From a bacterium (GTDB lineage Bacteria; Planctomycetota; UBA1135; UBA2386): a stretch of DNA of 64,000 nucleotides. Below, in pieces: positions 55,886 to 64,000 of this stretch. Location: positions 496,001-560,000 of the forward strand of contig JAUILN010000004.1 of the NCBI GenBank assembly GCA_030432695.1, given 5' to 3'. Made by a program: the position numbers and the translations under genes. Numbering within the stretch: the stretch's first letter is position 1; each line of letters begins with the position of its first letter. A model generated the notes under the pieces. That model did no database searches and was not told where the DNA came from. It saw only the letters and a list, made by a program, of their open reading frames with translations.

Positions 55886-58420
55886 TCAGAACGCTCCGAT
55901 CGTCACCAGCATCGCGTTCGACGCGAACAGTCCGCCGAGTTGCGGACCCTGCAGCTCGAGCGTCAGGGTCTGTTGGCGGAGCTGCACACCGACCAGCTGC
56001 AGATCCTGCGGAATCGCAAGCTGCAGGACTGCGATGCCACTCACCGGCGCGAGCGCCAGCACCACGTCCGGACTCGCGGCGAGGACACAACCTGCGCCGC
56101 CTGCGGGGTGCAGGTTCACGAGCGGGGTGGCGGATGGTGTGGCGCCGAACACCGCCGCGCCGAGTCCGCCGGGGACGAAGCCCACGGTCGTCGATTCGAA
56201 CACCGCGCCGATCCATGGTCCGTCCCCGGCGCTGAGCGCGACCGGTCCGGCGTTGCCGCTGCAGCCCGGCGCGTAGTCCGTCGCCGAAGCGGGACACGGT
56301 GTACGGAGCCGTGCGAAGTGGGCGGAGGTCGCACCGCCCGCGGTGGTGAAGTCGCCGCCGAACAGCACCTCGCCCGTCGGTGACCAGGCCAGCGTGCGCA
56401 CCCCGTTGCGCCAACCGATGCCGTCCAGGCCTGCGCCGAACGGCGACCAGACGAGGCCGTCCCAGCGCGCGGCGTTGCTCGCTGAGGTGCCGCCGAGGGT
56501 GGCGAAGCGACCGGCGGCGATCAGGCCGCCGTCCGGCAGGGTCAACAACGCGTCGACGGTACTCCCGAAACCGCTGCCGCCGTCGGTGGTGGTCCCGAGC
56601 GTCTGCCATTGGGTGCCGTCCCAGACCTGCACGAAGCCGACGTTGATCGACCCGTTCCAGAGGGCGCCTGCGGCGAGGACCCGACCGTCGGCGAGGACCG
56701 CGAGCGCATGGACCGGGCCCGGTGCGCCGCTGCCCATCGCGAACCACTGCGTGCCGTTCCATCGCGCGACGTTGTTCGCGGCGACGGTTCCCGCGGTTGT
56801 GAACGTGCCGCCGGCGACGAGGTCTCCGGAGGGCGCGAGCGCGAGGGCCTCGCAGCGCGCAGCGGGACCGCGGAGGCCGCCACCGAGCGCCGACCAGCCG
56901 GTGCCGTCGTGGCGCGCCACGAGGCTCGCCTGGATGCCGCCGACGCGGTCGAAGGATCCACCGAGGAACACGTCGCCATCGTCCGCCACGACCACGTCGA
57001 GGCCCTGGGTTCGCGACGCGCTGGCGAGGTCCTGCCACACCGTGCCGTCCCAGCTCATCAGGACGCTGTTGGAGTTCAGGAACTCACCTGCGAAGAGCAG
57101 CGACCCGTCGGCCCGCTCCGCGGCGGCGTTCACGGTACCCCGCGGTGCACCCGCGATCGCGGACCACTGCCCGCCGGTCTCGAGTGCGAAAGACTCGGCC
57201 ACGCTGTGGCCTGCGACGCGGAAGCTGCCTCCGGCGAACACGTCGCCGTCGGCGCGGACCAGCAGGGTCGACACCGGTGCGTCGAACCCGCCGCCACCGA
57301 GCCGCGACCACGACGTGCCGGTCCACTGCGCGACGTTCGCCAGACCCACGCCTCCGGCGCGGGCGATGCTGCCACCGAAGTACACCTCTCCACCGGGTGC
57401 GACAGCGACGGCCGCCACCGCGCCCTGCACGCCGTTGCGGAAGCCCGACCACGAGGTCCCGTCCCAGCGCGCCGTGCCGCGGAAGTCGGTGGATCCCACG
57501 GTGAGCTGACCACCCACGATCAGCTCGCCGTTGGCGGCCACGGCGAGTGCTGCGGGATAGCTCGAGCCGCGCGTGCCCAACTCTTGCCATCGCGTGCCGT
57601 CCCAGCGCGCGATGCCGATGGCCGGCACGCCCCCGGCTCGGAGGAAGGACCCCGCGGCGACGAGGTCTCCGGTGGGCAGCACGGCGAGCGCGTCCACCGA
57701 CATGTTGCCGCCGGCGACGCCGCCCGCGAGGCCGGTCCAGCTCGTGCCGTTCCAACGCGCGACGCCGTTCACGAACGAGGAGCCGATGACCGCGACTCGG
57801 CCACCCACGATCAGATCGCCGTTGGGCATCACCGCCAGGGCGTGGACCGCGGCCGACAATCGCTCCGACCACGGATGCCAGGCGGTTCCGTCCCAACGCG
57901 AGAGGTGGTCGGTGAACTCTCCACCGGCGACGAGGTCGCCGTTGGGCAGCACCGCCAGCGCGCGCGCTGCCTCCAACCCGGTCGATCCGGGCAGTCCGGC
58001 GCCGAGCGGCGACCAACTCGTGCCGTCCCAGCGCGCGATGCGGAGACCCGGGCTCGAGAACCGACCCGCGGCGACCAGATCGCCATTGGGTAGCGTCGCG
58101 AGCGCGCGCACCGACTCGGAGGTGTGGACCGTGCCGACTCCCTGGCCGAGTGCCGACCAGCCGTTCGTCGCCGGGTCGTAGACCGCGATGTTCGCGGTGG
58201 CGACCGTTCCCGCGCATCCGAAGGCGCCGCCGACCACGAGCTTGCCCTGGGCGGGTCCGCTGCCGTCGGGGTCCCACCAATGGGTGGTCCAGACGCTGCC
58301 GTCCACTCCAGGGACGCCGAGGCCCGGTTGCCAGCCGGTCGGACATTGGGCGGCGGCGCTGCCCGTGAGCAATGCGCAGGCGATCGGCGCGAGGGCGCCG
58401 AGGATGTGGTCGGTGGGCAT
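55886..58420 (-). CDS. Secreted beta-propeller protein with C-terminal module
   Basis: 844 residues; signal (HILGALAPIACALLTGSAAAQ). About 17 repeats of a 45-residue blade with ARWDGTSWSPLGAG and GDLVAGGEFT-like motifs form one or more propellers of the kelch/delta-60-like kind. The last 130 residues (DYAPGCSGNAGPV to NAMLVTIGAF) are the shared C-terminal module. ATG 58420 is used; the longer reading starts at TTG 58444. Confidence 0.88.
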   Translation of the reverse strand: MPTDHILGALAPIACALLTGSAAAQCPTGWQPGLGVPGVDGSVWTTHWWDPDGSGPAQGKLVVGGAFGCAGTVATANIAVYDPATNGWSALGQGVGTVHTSESVRALATLPNGDLVAAGRFSSPGLRIARWDGTSWSPLGAGLPGSTGLEAARALAVLPNGDLVAGGEFTDHLSRWDGTAWHPWSERLSAAVHALAVMPNGDLIVGGRVAVIGSSFVNGVARWNGTSWTGLAGGVAGGNMSVDALAVLPTGDLVAAGSFLRAGGVPAIGIARWDGTRWQELGTRGSSYPAALAVAANGELIVGGQLTVGSTDFRGTARWDGTSWSGFRNGVQGAVAAVAVAPGGEVYFGGSIARAGGVGLANVAQWTGTSWSRLGGGGFDAPVSTLLVRADGDVFAGGSFRVAGHSVAESFALETGGQWSAIAGAPRGTVNAAAERADGSLLFAGEFLNSNSVLMSWDGTVWQDLASASRTQGLDVVVADDGDVFLGGSFDRVGGIQASLVARHDGTGWSALGGGLRGPAARCEALALAPSGDLVAGGTFTTAGTVAANNVARWNGTQWFAMGSGAPGPVHALAVLADGRVLAAGALWNGSINVGFVQVWDGTQWQTLGTTTDGGSGFGSTVDALLTLPDGGLIAAGRFATLGGTSASNAARWDGLVWSPFGAGLDGIGWRNGVRTLAWSPTGEVLFGGDFTTAGGATSAHFARLRTPCPASATDYAPGCSGNAGPVALSAGDGPWIGAVFESTTVGFVPGGLGAAVFGATPSATPLVNLHPAGGAGCVLAASPDVVLALAPVSGIAVLQLAIPQDLQLVGVQLRQQTLTLELQGPQLGGLFASNAMLVTIGAF

Positions 58421-58642
58421 GTGGGTCCGAGGATAGGCTGGCAAGGCGGGCTGTCACCCTGGCCAGGAGGCCCGAGCGCTGGCGTGCCGTAAGGACCTGG
58501 TCGGTTTCGGGAACGGATCGTGGCGATTCACCTCGGTAGCTGACTGCAATGGATGTTGCCGAGGCGGCGGCGCACGCGACCGGGGACCTTCCTTGAACGA
58601 GACCAGCCCCTCGGGTGCGCAACCGAACGCGGCCCGCTCCAC

Positions 58643-59044
58643 ATGACCGACCGAGACCGACTGTTCGTCTACGGCACCCTGCGAGCTGGTGCGTCCCACG
58701 ACGCCGCGCGCCGGCTGTTCGAACACGTGCGCGGAGCGATGGCCGCCACGGTGCCCGGTCGGCTCTTCGACCTCGGGGCCTATCCCGGCCTGGTGGTCGA
58801 CGCGACGGCGAGCACGCGGGTGCATGGCGAACTCCTCGAACTCGACGACCCGGATCCGCTCTGGACGATCCTCGATCGCTACGAGGGCTGCGGCGCAGAC
58901 GATCCGCACCCGCACGAGTTCGTGCGAACGACGACGCAGGTGCAAGTCGATGGCGGGCGGTGTGTCGAAGCGGCGGTCTACGTCTTTGCGCTCCCGACCT
59001 CCGGACGTCCGGTCATCGCATCCGGTGATTGGACCCGGCGTTGA
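58643..59044 (+). CDS. Gamma-glutamylcyclotransferase-like (GGCT/AIG2) protein
   Basis: 133 residues with the family signature RLFVYGTLRAGASH and the acidic catalytic-region motif ILDRYEGCG. GGCT folds release 5-oxoproline from gamma-glutamyl amines or amino acids. Start at ATG 58643 gives the exact family N-terminus. Convergent with the SDR gene 4 bases away. Confidence 0.88.
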   Translation: MTDRDRLFVYGTLRAGASHDAARRLFEHVRGAMAATVPGRLFDLGAYPGLVVDATASTRVHGELLELDDPDPLWTILDRYEGCGADDPHPHEFVRTTTQVQVDGGRCVEAAVYVFALPTSGRPVIASGDWTRR

Positions 59045-59048
59045 TCGA

Positions 59049-59858
59049 TCACGCGAAGCTGTCGACCACGCCCCCCTCGACGCGCAGCGACGCACCGTTG
59101 GTCGCGGTCGCGCGGTCGGAAACCACGTAGGCGACCATCGCTGCGACCTCCTCGGGTTCGGCGAAGCGTTGGATCAGCGAGCTCGGACGCTGGTTGGGCA
59201 CGAAGCCCGCGCGCATCTCCTCGACCGACACGCCTTCCTGCTGCGCCATCTTGGCGACGAACTCCGCCACGCCCTCGGTCCAGGTCGGGCCCGGCAGCAC
59301 CGCGTTGACCGTCACCCCGGTGCCGCGCAGCGTCTTGGCGAGCCCGCGCATCACCGCGAGCTGAGCGGTCTTGGACATGCCGTAGTGGATCATCTCCTCG
59401 GGGATGTTGAGGCCCGACTCGCTGCTGAGGAAGACGATGCGGCCGTGTCCGCGGTCGACCATGCCGGGCGCGAGCGCGCGGGCCAGGCGGATTCCGCTCA
59501 ACACGTTGGTCTCGAACATCGAGAGCCATTCGTCGTCGGAGATCTCGAAGAACGGGCGCGGCTCGAAGATCCCGGCGTTGTTGACCAGGATGTCGATCGC
59601 GGGTGCCGCCGCTTCGAGGTGGTCGAGGATGGTGCGGGCGCCCTCGGCGGTTGCCACGTCGCCCGCGACCGGGATCGCGCGGCCGCCGGCTCCGGTCTCG
59701 GTGGCCAGTTCCTGTGCGGCGCGCGCGGTGCGGTCTCGGTCCCGGCCGTTGACGACCACCGTCGCGCCTTCGGTGAGGAGTTCGCGGGCGATCGCGCGGC
59801 CGATCCCGGCAGTGGAGCCGGTGACGAGGGCGGTCTTGTCGGAGAGTCCGAGTTGCAT
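59049..59858 (-). CDS. Short-chain dehydrogenase/reductase
   Basis: 269 residues. Rossmann motif TGSTAGIGRAIA, NNAGIF and the catalytic YGMSK are intact; the serine before it is in FLSSESGLNI. Likely NADP(H)-dependent oxidoreductase. ATG 59858 is the canonical start. The quinone-oxidoreductase-like gene upstream on the same strand may be co-expressed. Confidence 0.93.
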   Translation of the reverse strand: MQLGLSDKTALVTGSTAGIGRAIARELLTEGATVVVNGRDRDRTARAAQELATETGAGGRAIPVAGDVATAEGARTILDHLEAAAPAIDILVNNAGIFEPRPFFEISDDEWLSMFETNVLSGIRLARALAPGMVDRGHGRIVFLSSESGLNIPEEMIHYGMSKTAQLAVMRGLAKTLRGTGVTVNAVLPGPTWTEGVAEFVAKMAQQEGVSVEEMRAGFVPNQRPSSLIQRFAEPEEVAAMVAYVVSDRATATNGASLRVEGGVVDSFA

Positions 59859-59917
59859 CGTGGGTTCGTGGGTTTCGCGGGACGCGGTCCGGCCGACGTG
59901 GCCGACCGCGCAGTGGT

Positions 59918-60928
59918 TCACGTTCCGATCGGCCCGAGGACCGATTTGCCGATCGCGCGACCGCTCTCCTGGAGTTCGTGGGCGGCGCGGAGGTTCTCGA
60001 CGGTGAGCGGTCCGAAGCGCTCCTGCATCGTCGAACGCAAGACTCCGTCGTCGAGCAGGTCGGCGGCGCGGTCGAGCAGGTGTCGCTGCGCCTCCATGTC
60101 GCGGGTGTCGTGCATGGGGCGCGCGAACATGAACTCCCAGCTGAACGACAGCGCCTTGCGCTTGCCCGGCATGATGTCGAGCTGCTCTGGATCGTCGATG
60201 ACGGCGATGTGCCCGCGCGGCTCGATCAATTGCACCAGGGCCTCGAAGTGCTGGTCGGTGTGGGTGAGCGACGCGACGTAGCGCGGAGAGATGCCGAGGG
60301 AGCGCAGCTCCTCGTCCAACGGTTGACGGTGGTCGACCACGTCGTCGGCGCCCATCGCCTCGACCCAGCGCTGCGTCTCGGCTCGCGACGCGGTGGCCAC
60401 CACGCGCAGGCCGGTGAGCTTCTTCGCGAGCTGGATCAGGATCGAGCCGACGCCGCCGGCGCCGCCGACGACGAGCAGGGCTTCGGAGTGGCCGCCGCCC
60501 TGGGAAACTCGCAGCGAGTCGAACAGCAGCTCCCATGCGGTGATCGTCGTCAGCGGCAGGGCCGCGGCCTCGTCGAAGTCGAGGCTGCGGGGCTTGCGTC
60601 CGACGATGCGCTCGTCCACGGCGTGGCGCTCGGCGTTGGTGCCCGGGCGGGTGAAGTCGCCGGCGTAGAACACCTCGTCGCCAGGACGGAACCGGGTGAC
60701 CCCGCTGCCGACCTCGAGCACGACTCCGGCGGCGTCGAATCCGAGGATGCGGGCCGCGTCGTCGGGCTTGGCGTTCTGCCGGAGCTTCACGTCGACCGGG
60801 TTCACCGAGATCCCGCGCACTTCGACCAATAGGTCACGAGGCCGGAGCACCGGTTCGTCGACCTCGAGGGCGACCAGGGCGTCTTGCGAGGTGAGGGGGC
60901 CGGGGGATCGGTATCCGATGGCTTGCAT
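59918..60928 (-). CDS. Zinc-independent alcohol dehydrogenase / quinone oxidoreductase family
   Basis: 336 residues of the MDR superfamily. GroES-like N-terminus ([19 protein letters not shown]) and nucleotide-binding [17 protein letters not shown] are present. Zinc-ligand cysteines and histidines are lacking, placing it with the ZADH/quinone reductase group. Substrate unknown. Confidence 0.9.
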   Translation of the reverse strand: MQAIGYRSPGPLTSQDALVALEVDEPVLRPRDLLVEVRGISVNPVDVKLRQNAKPDDAARILGFDAAGVVLEVGSGVTRFRPGDEVFYAGDFTRPGTNAERHAVDERIVGRKPRSLDFDEAAALPLTTITAWELLFDSLRVSQGGGHSEALLVVGGAGGVGSILIQLAKKLTGLRVVATASRAETQRWVEAMGADDVVDHRQPLDEELRSLGISPRYVASLTHTDQHFEALVQLIEPRGHIAVIDDPEQLDIMPGKRKALSFSWEFMFARPMHDTRDMEAQRHLLDRAADLLDDGVLRSTMQERFGPLTVENLRAAHELQESGRAIGKSVLGPIGT

Positions 60929-61010
60929 GGCGGTTCTCGGCGGGGCGGGTGTGCCAGCTAGGACGATCCGCGGACTCGACCAGGAGGATCCTCGGCCGCG
61001 CCGTCGCGGT

Positions 61011-62243
61011 TCACCTCGACCCGACGAACAGATCGTACGACCGGGGCAGGCTCGCCGCGCCGACCGCCAACGCGACCGAGTCGACCAGGGCACTCAGGGC
61101 GCCCGCGTTCTGGATGTTCACGCACACCGCGACGGTCACCTCGCTCAGATCGATGCCGCCGGCCGACACGTATCCGGCCGGAAAGCGCGCGATGTACGAG
61201 GCACCGCCGCCGATCGAGCCGTTGTGCCAGAGCTTGCCGGACTTGGTGATCGCCCAGCCGTGCGCGCGGGTGGTGGTGGCCGCCGGGTAGGGTCGGCTCG
61301 CCATCAGGTCGGCGGTCGCGGGCAGCAGGACGTCGGTGCGATTGCGTAGCTTGTCACCGGCACACATCATCCGCACGAGGTCGCGGGCGGTCGAACTCCA
61401 GCCGCCGGCGCCGTACTCGGTGGGGTGCGGGTCGGCGCGGTGCGCCCAGACGATCGGCGCGCCACTGCCGGCATACAGGTGTGGGGTGGCCTCCCACCCG
61501 GAGTTGGTCGAGCCGGTCGGCACGGTGTCGTCCATGCCGATCGGGTGGCAGATCTGGCTGTCCACGTAGTTCGCGTAGCCGAGTCCCGACACGCGTTCGA
61601 TCACCAGGCTGCACAGGCCGAGGTTGTGGTTCGAGTAGACGGCGTCGGTGCCGGGGAAGTAGCCCAGCGCCTTGCGGAACAGGAAGTCGGCGTGGACCTC
61701 GCGGTAGGTCACCGCCTCCAGCGGGATGCCGAAGCGCTGTGCTGCGGCCTCGGGGCTGCCGCCTCCGACGAAGCCGGAGCTGTGGCTCAACAGATGGTCG
61801 ATGCGGATCTGTCCGGCGATGAGCGGGTGCATCGGGCCGTAGTCGAGTGCCACCTGGAACAGGTAGTCCGGCACGACGCCGCCGGGGCCGTACAGCGTCC
61901 GCTTGGTGGTGAACGACGGCACCTGGTCGGTGAGCTTCAGCAGCGCGAGAGCCGTCAGGACCTTCGAGGTGCTGCCGATCCGACAGCGGGTCCGTGGTGT
62001 CATCGGGAAGCCGGTGCCGAGGTCGGCGAAGCCGAAGCCCTTGTTGAACACCAGACGTCCGCCGCGTGAGGCGGCGACCGTCGCACCGGGGATCCCGGCT
62101 TGCGCCATCGTCGCGACGATCGGGCCGTGCAGCGGGTCGAGGCTCGGGTGGCCTTCGCCGATGATCTGGGCCGGCAGGGCGAGGGGCGACAGTGCGACGG
62201 CGGCGGTGGCGACGGCGGAGCGGAGCGTGCGGCGCGAGGTCAT
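61011..62243 (-). CDS. Secreted serine hydrolase, class C beta-lactamase family
   Basis: 410 residues with signal ([20 protein letters not shown]). Catalytic motif STSK (in [15 protein letters not shown]), YSN (VYSNHNLG) and HNG ([10 protein letters not shown]) match the class C / D-alanyl-D-alanine peptidase / esterase family. In vivo it may be an esterase or cell-wall peptidase. ATG 62243 begins the signal; a longer reading to 62324 is in frame. Confidence 0.9.
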   Translation of the reverse strand: MTSRRTLRSAVATAAVALSPLALPAQIIGEGHPSLDPLHGPIVATMAQAGIPGATVAASRGGRLVFNKGFGFADLGTGFPMTPRTRCRIGSTSKVLTALALLKLTDQVPSFTTKRTLYGPGGVVPDYLFQVALDYGPMHPLIAGQIRIDHLLSHSSGFVGGGSPEAAAQRFGIPLEAVTYREVHADFLFRKALGYFPGTDAVYSNHNLGLCSLVIERVSGLGYANYVDSQICHPIGMDDTVPTGSTNSGWEATPHLYAGSGAPIVWAHRADPHPTEYGAGGWSSTARDLVRMMCAGDKLRNRTDVLLPATADLMASRPYPAATTTRAHGWAITKSGKLWHNGSIGGGASYIARFPAGYVSAGGIDLSEVTVAVCVNIQNAGALSALVDSVALAVGAASLPRSYDLFVGSR

Positions 62244-62359
62244 CGGGAGGTCCTTCGGTTCGTGACACGGCGCGCGAGGAGGTCGCCGCCACGTTCGGGA
62301 GCGAAGGGTCCCGTGGGTTTCCAAGGTGACTTCCGGTCAGCCCGAGGCACCCGGCGCAC

Positions 62360-62883
62360 TCACGACTCCGGCCGTACCTTCCGCCAGTCGATCGGGATCT
62401 CCTCGTGGGTCTGTGGATCCCAACTGCTCGGTCCACTCCGAACAGGTCGCCCCCGTAGGCGTGCACCATCACCAGCGGTTCGGCCAGCGGGTTGTGGATC
62501 ACGTGGATCACGTCGGCGGGATTCGGCAGGACCCCTGGAGCGACGACCGAGGTGGAGCCGGCGGCGCGTAGCCGACTGCCCTCGCGTTCGAAGAACTCGT
62601 TGTCCTCGCGACCGTGGCAGACTCCGACCACCGACCAGAGGTTGTGGTTGTGCGGGGCGACGCGGAAGCCCGGCGGGACGCTGCCGGCGAGCAGCGTGAG
62701 CCGGTCCGAGCGATGGACCGCGAGGTCGGCGAGGTTCGCGAACTCGGTGCGCCGGCCGGCCGCGGCGATGAGGATCGGGTCGCGCACCACCTCGAGGAGG
62801 ATCGCGGCGATGCGCGCCTGTTGGTCGGGGTCGTCGAGTGCTTCGACGCAGCGGTCGACGAGCGGGGCGAAAGCGGGCTCCAT
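62360..62883 (-). pseudogene. Cupin-like protein with a frameshift near its C-terminus
   Basis: The first 150 codons (ATG 62883) encode a cupin-type protein with metal-ligand cluster APHNHNLWSVVGVCHGREDN, close to the cysteine-dioxygenase-like cupins. After HAYGGDLFG the frame runs on into unrelated sequence, while the expected end SSWDPQTHEEIPIDW followed by RKVRPES continues in another frame to the TGA at 62360-62362. A one-base loss near 62423-62445 explains this. Either a recent mutation or a sequencing error; the metal site is intact. Confidence 0.75.
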
Positions 62884-62962
62884 GCGGTCTGTCCTGCGCG
62901 GCGGTTGGGGGTGGGCGCAGGCTCGTCCTCGATCGAGCGGGTCGCTGCAAGATCCGGGGTGA

Positions 62963-63319
62963 TCAGCGCCGTCCGTCGGCGTAGCGCCGTGCATTCGCGA
63001 AAGCCCGGAGCATCTCGTCGCGGCGCACCGGGTTGGCGCTGTGGACCTTCATCTCGGCCGGCGGCGCGGCCTGACCGGTCGCGGCGCGCTCCTCGATCCA
63101 GCGGGCCACGCGGAAGCCCTCGTGTTCGGAACCGGGGATGCCGAGGTCGTTGTCGAGCGAGACGGAGACGATGGCTTCGCCCTTCGCCTCCAGGATCGCG
63201 ATCGCCTCCTCCACGGTGCGCACCCAGACTTCGTCGCCGGCGGCGCCGAAGAGATGCTGGATCGCGGGGTCGGTCGGGTCCCGCTCGTCGTCGAGCCAGA
63301 GGCGGATGCGGTGCGTCAT
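62963..63319 (-). CDS. Receiver-like cREC-domain protein
   Basis: 118 residues, ATG 63319. Pattern IRLWLDDERDPTDP, SLDNDLG, MKVHSANP matches the cyclic-phosphate-processing receiver-like domain family, which has a response-regulator fold without classical phosphotransfer. No partner enzyme is next to it; role unclear. Confidence 0.7.
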   Translation of the reverse strand: MTHRIRLWLDDERDPTDPAIQHLFGAAGDEVWVRTVEEAIAILEAKGEAIVSVSLDNDLGIPGSEHEGFRVARWIEERAATGQAAPPAEMKVHSANPVRRDEMLRAFANARRYADGRR

Positions 63320-63356
63320 GGTCGTGGTGGATGATCTCTGCCTGAGTTCGCTGGCG

Positions 63357-64000
63357 TCATGCATCCGGGTCGTGGTCCGGATGCTCGCGACCGTCCGCGT
63401 GGCTCCCGCGCCCATACCGCGCATACACCAGCGACACCCCGACCAGAAGCGCGCCGAGCACCAGGAACGACAGGATCCGGTAGACCGGCTCCAGGTGGGC
63501 GAGGTCGGCCGCGAAGGCCTTGACCACGCAGAGCGTCAGCGTGACCAGGCCGACGATGCGGAACGACTGCAGGTGGCGGGCGAAGCCGTAGGCGACCAGC
63601 AGCGCGCCGCCGCCGCTGACCGCCGCGGTGAGGTAGCCGCCGCCGAGCAGCGAATCGAAGACCGAGAGCGTCAGCAGCACGAAGGCGACCGGCTCGAAGA
63701 ACGGGCCGCGGGTCGCGGGGGGATACCAGGCGCGAGGGGGCACTCGCGTGACGGCGCGCGCTGCGCCGAGTCGGTAGGTCTCGGCCGAGAGCAGCAGTGC
63801 TCCGAGTGCGGGAACGGGTGCCAGCACGGTCAAGGGAGTGTTGCCGTCGGCGGCGAACACCCGCCAGGTCGCCTCGGTGGCGGTCGCCAACAGCAGGATG
63901 GCGAGGCCGCGCGCGGCGCCGTGCAGGCAGCGGTCCACCCGGAACGCGCCGGCGGTCGAGACGACGGCCAACAGCATTGGCCACGCGAACAGCTGCGGAC
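63357..64000 (-). CDS. Polytopic membrane protein, DUF2339-like (5' end outside the window)
   Basis: At least 206 residues with about six membrane helices; the C-terminal pattern RIVGLVTLTLCVVKAFAADL and LEPVYRILSFLVLGALL is typical of DUF2339 proteins. In frame past the apparent ATG at 63977 there is no stop before the window edge (PQLFAWP), so the gene continues beyond 64000. Function unknown. Confidence 0.75.
   Translation of the reverse strand, partial: PQLFAWPMLLAVVSTAGAFRVDRCLHGAARGLAILLLATATEATWRVFAADGNTPLTVLAPVPALGALLLSAETYRLGAARAVTRVPPRAWYPPATRGPFFEPVAFVLLTLSVFDSLLGGGYLTAAVSGGGALLVAYGFARHLQSFRIVGLVTLTLCVVKAFAADLAHLEPVYRILSFLVLGALLVGVSLVYARYGRGSHADGREHPDHDPDA

Overview
The window is about 70% GC and densely coded. 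Its gene content points to a planctomycete, probably a marine or sediment lineage. The indications are large secreted FG-GAP, beta-helix and propeller proteins that share one C-terminal beta-rich module, a membrane Ser/Thr kinase fused to a formylglycine-generating-enzyme-like domain, several ECF sigma factors coupled to membrane or secreted partners, and a HEAT-repeat secreted protein. This placement is inferred from architecture; there is no rRNA or other direct taxonomic marker.

Region 1 (1-6.4 kb) is an uptake [NiFe]-hydrogenase locus: hypD (cut by the window edge), hypE, small subunit, large subunit, cytochrome b, maturation protease, hypC. The small subunit has all six cysteines that mark the oxygen-tolerant [4Fe-3S] proximal cluster. 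A sigma-54-type promoter candidate lies just upstream of it, and a strong hairpin closes the operon. Region 2 (6.4-11.8 kb) holds a Bcp-type peroxiredoxin, a lactonase-like propeller, an MFS transporter, a TlpA-like thioredoxin protein and an M28-peptidase relative that has lost its metal ligands.

Region 3 (11.9-26 kb) has three very large secreted FG-GAP/beta-helix proteins. Among them sits a signalling group: an ECF sigma factor divergent from a kinase-FGE gene that is translationally coupled to a membrane patatin. Region 4 (26-33 kb) contains a LysM protein, an NtrC/NtrX-type sigma-54 activator, a secreted HEAT protein with a degenerate receiver domain, tRNA-Thr(CGT) and another secreted C-terminal-module protein. 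Region 5 (33-35.3 kb) looks decayed, with a truncated module protein and a frameshifted WD40 gene.

Region 6 (35.5-41.2 kb) has an M23 peptidase and two consecutive ECF sigma operons: sigma with a membrane LRR protein, then sigma with a membrane protein (likely anti-sigma) and a PDZ protein. Region 7 (41.2-48 kb, minus strand) has a BtuF-like protein, a Nudix/metallo-beta-lactamase fusion, a ClC channel, and an HD-GYP protein coupled to an unknown partner.

Region 8 (48-55.9 kb) is metabolic: thiolase, two cyclophilins, a crotonase, pabB and pabC, tRNA-Arg(ACG) with a textbook terminator, and a DUF4388 protein. Region 9 (55.9-64 kb) holds a propeller protein, a GGCT-like enzyme, an SDR, a quinone-oxidoreductase-like enzyme, a class C beta-lactamase-like hydrolase, a frameshifted cupin, a small receiver-like protein and a partial polytopic membrane protein cut by the right edge. 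No CRISPR array, insertion sequence, phage gene or replication origin was seen.
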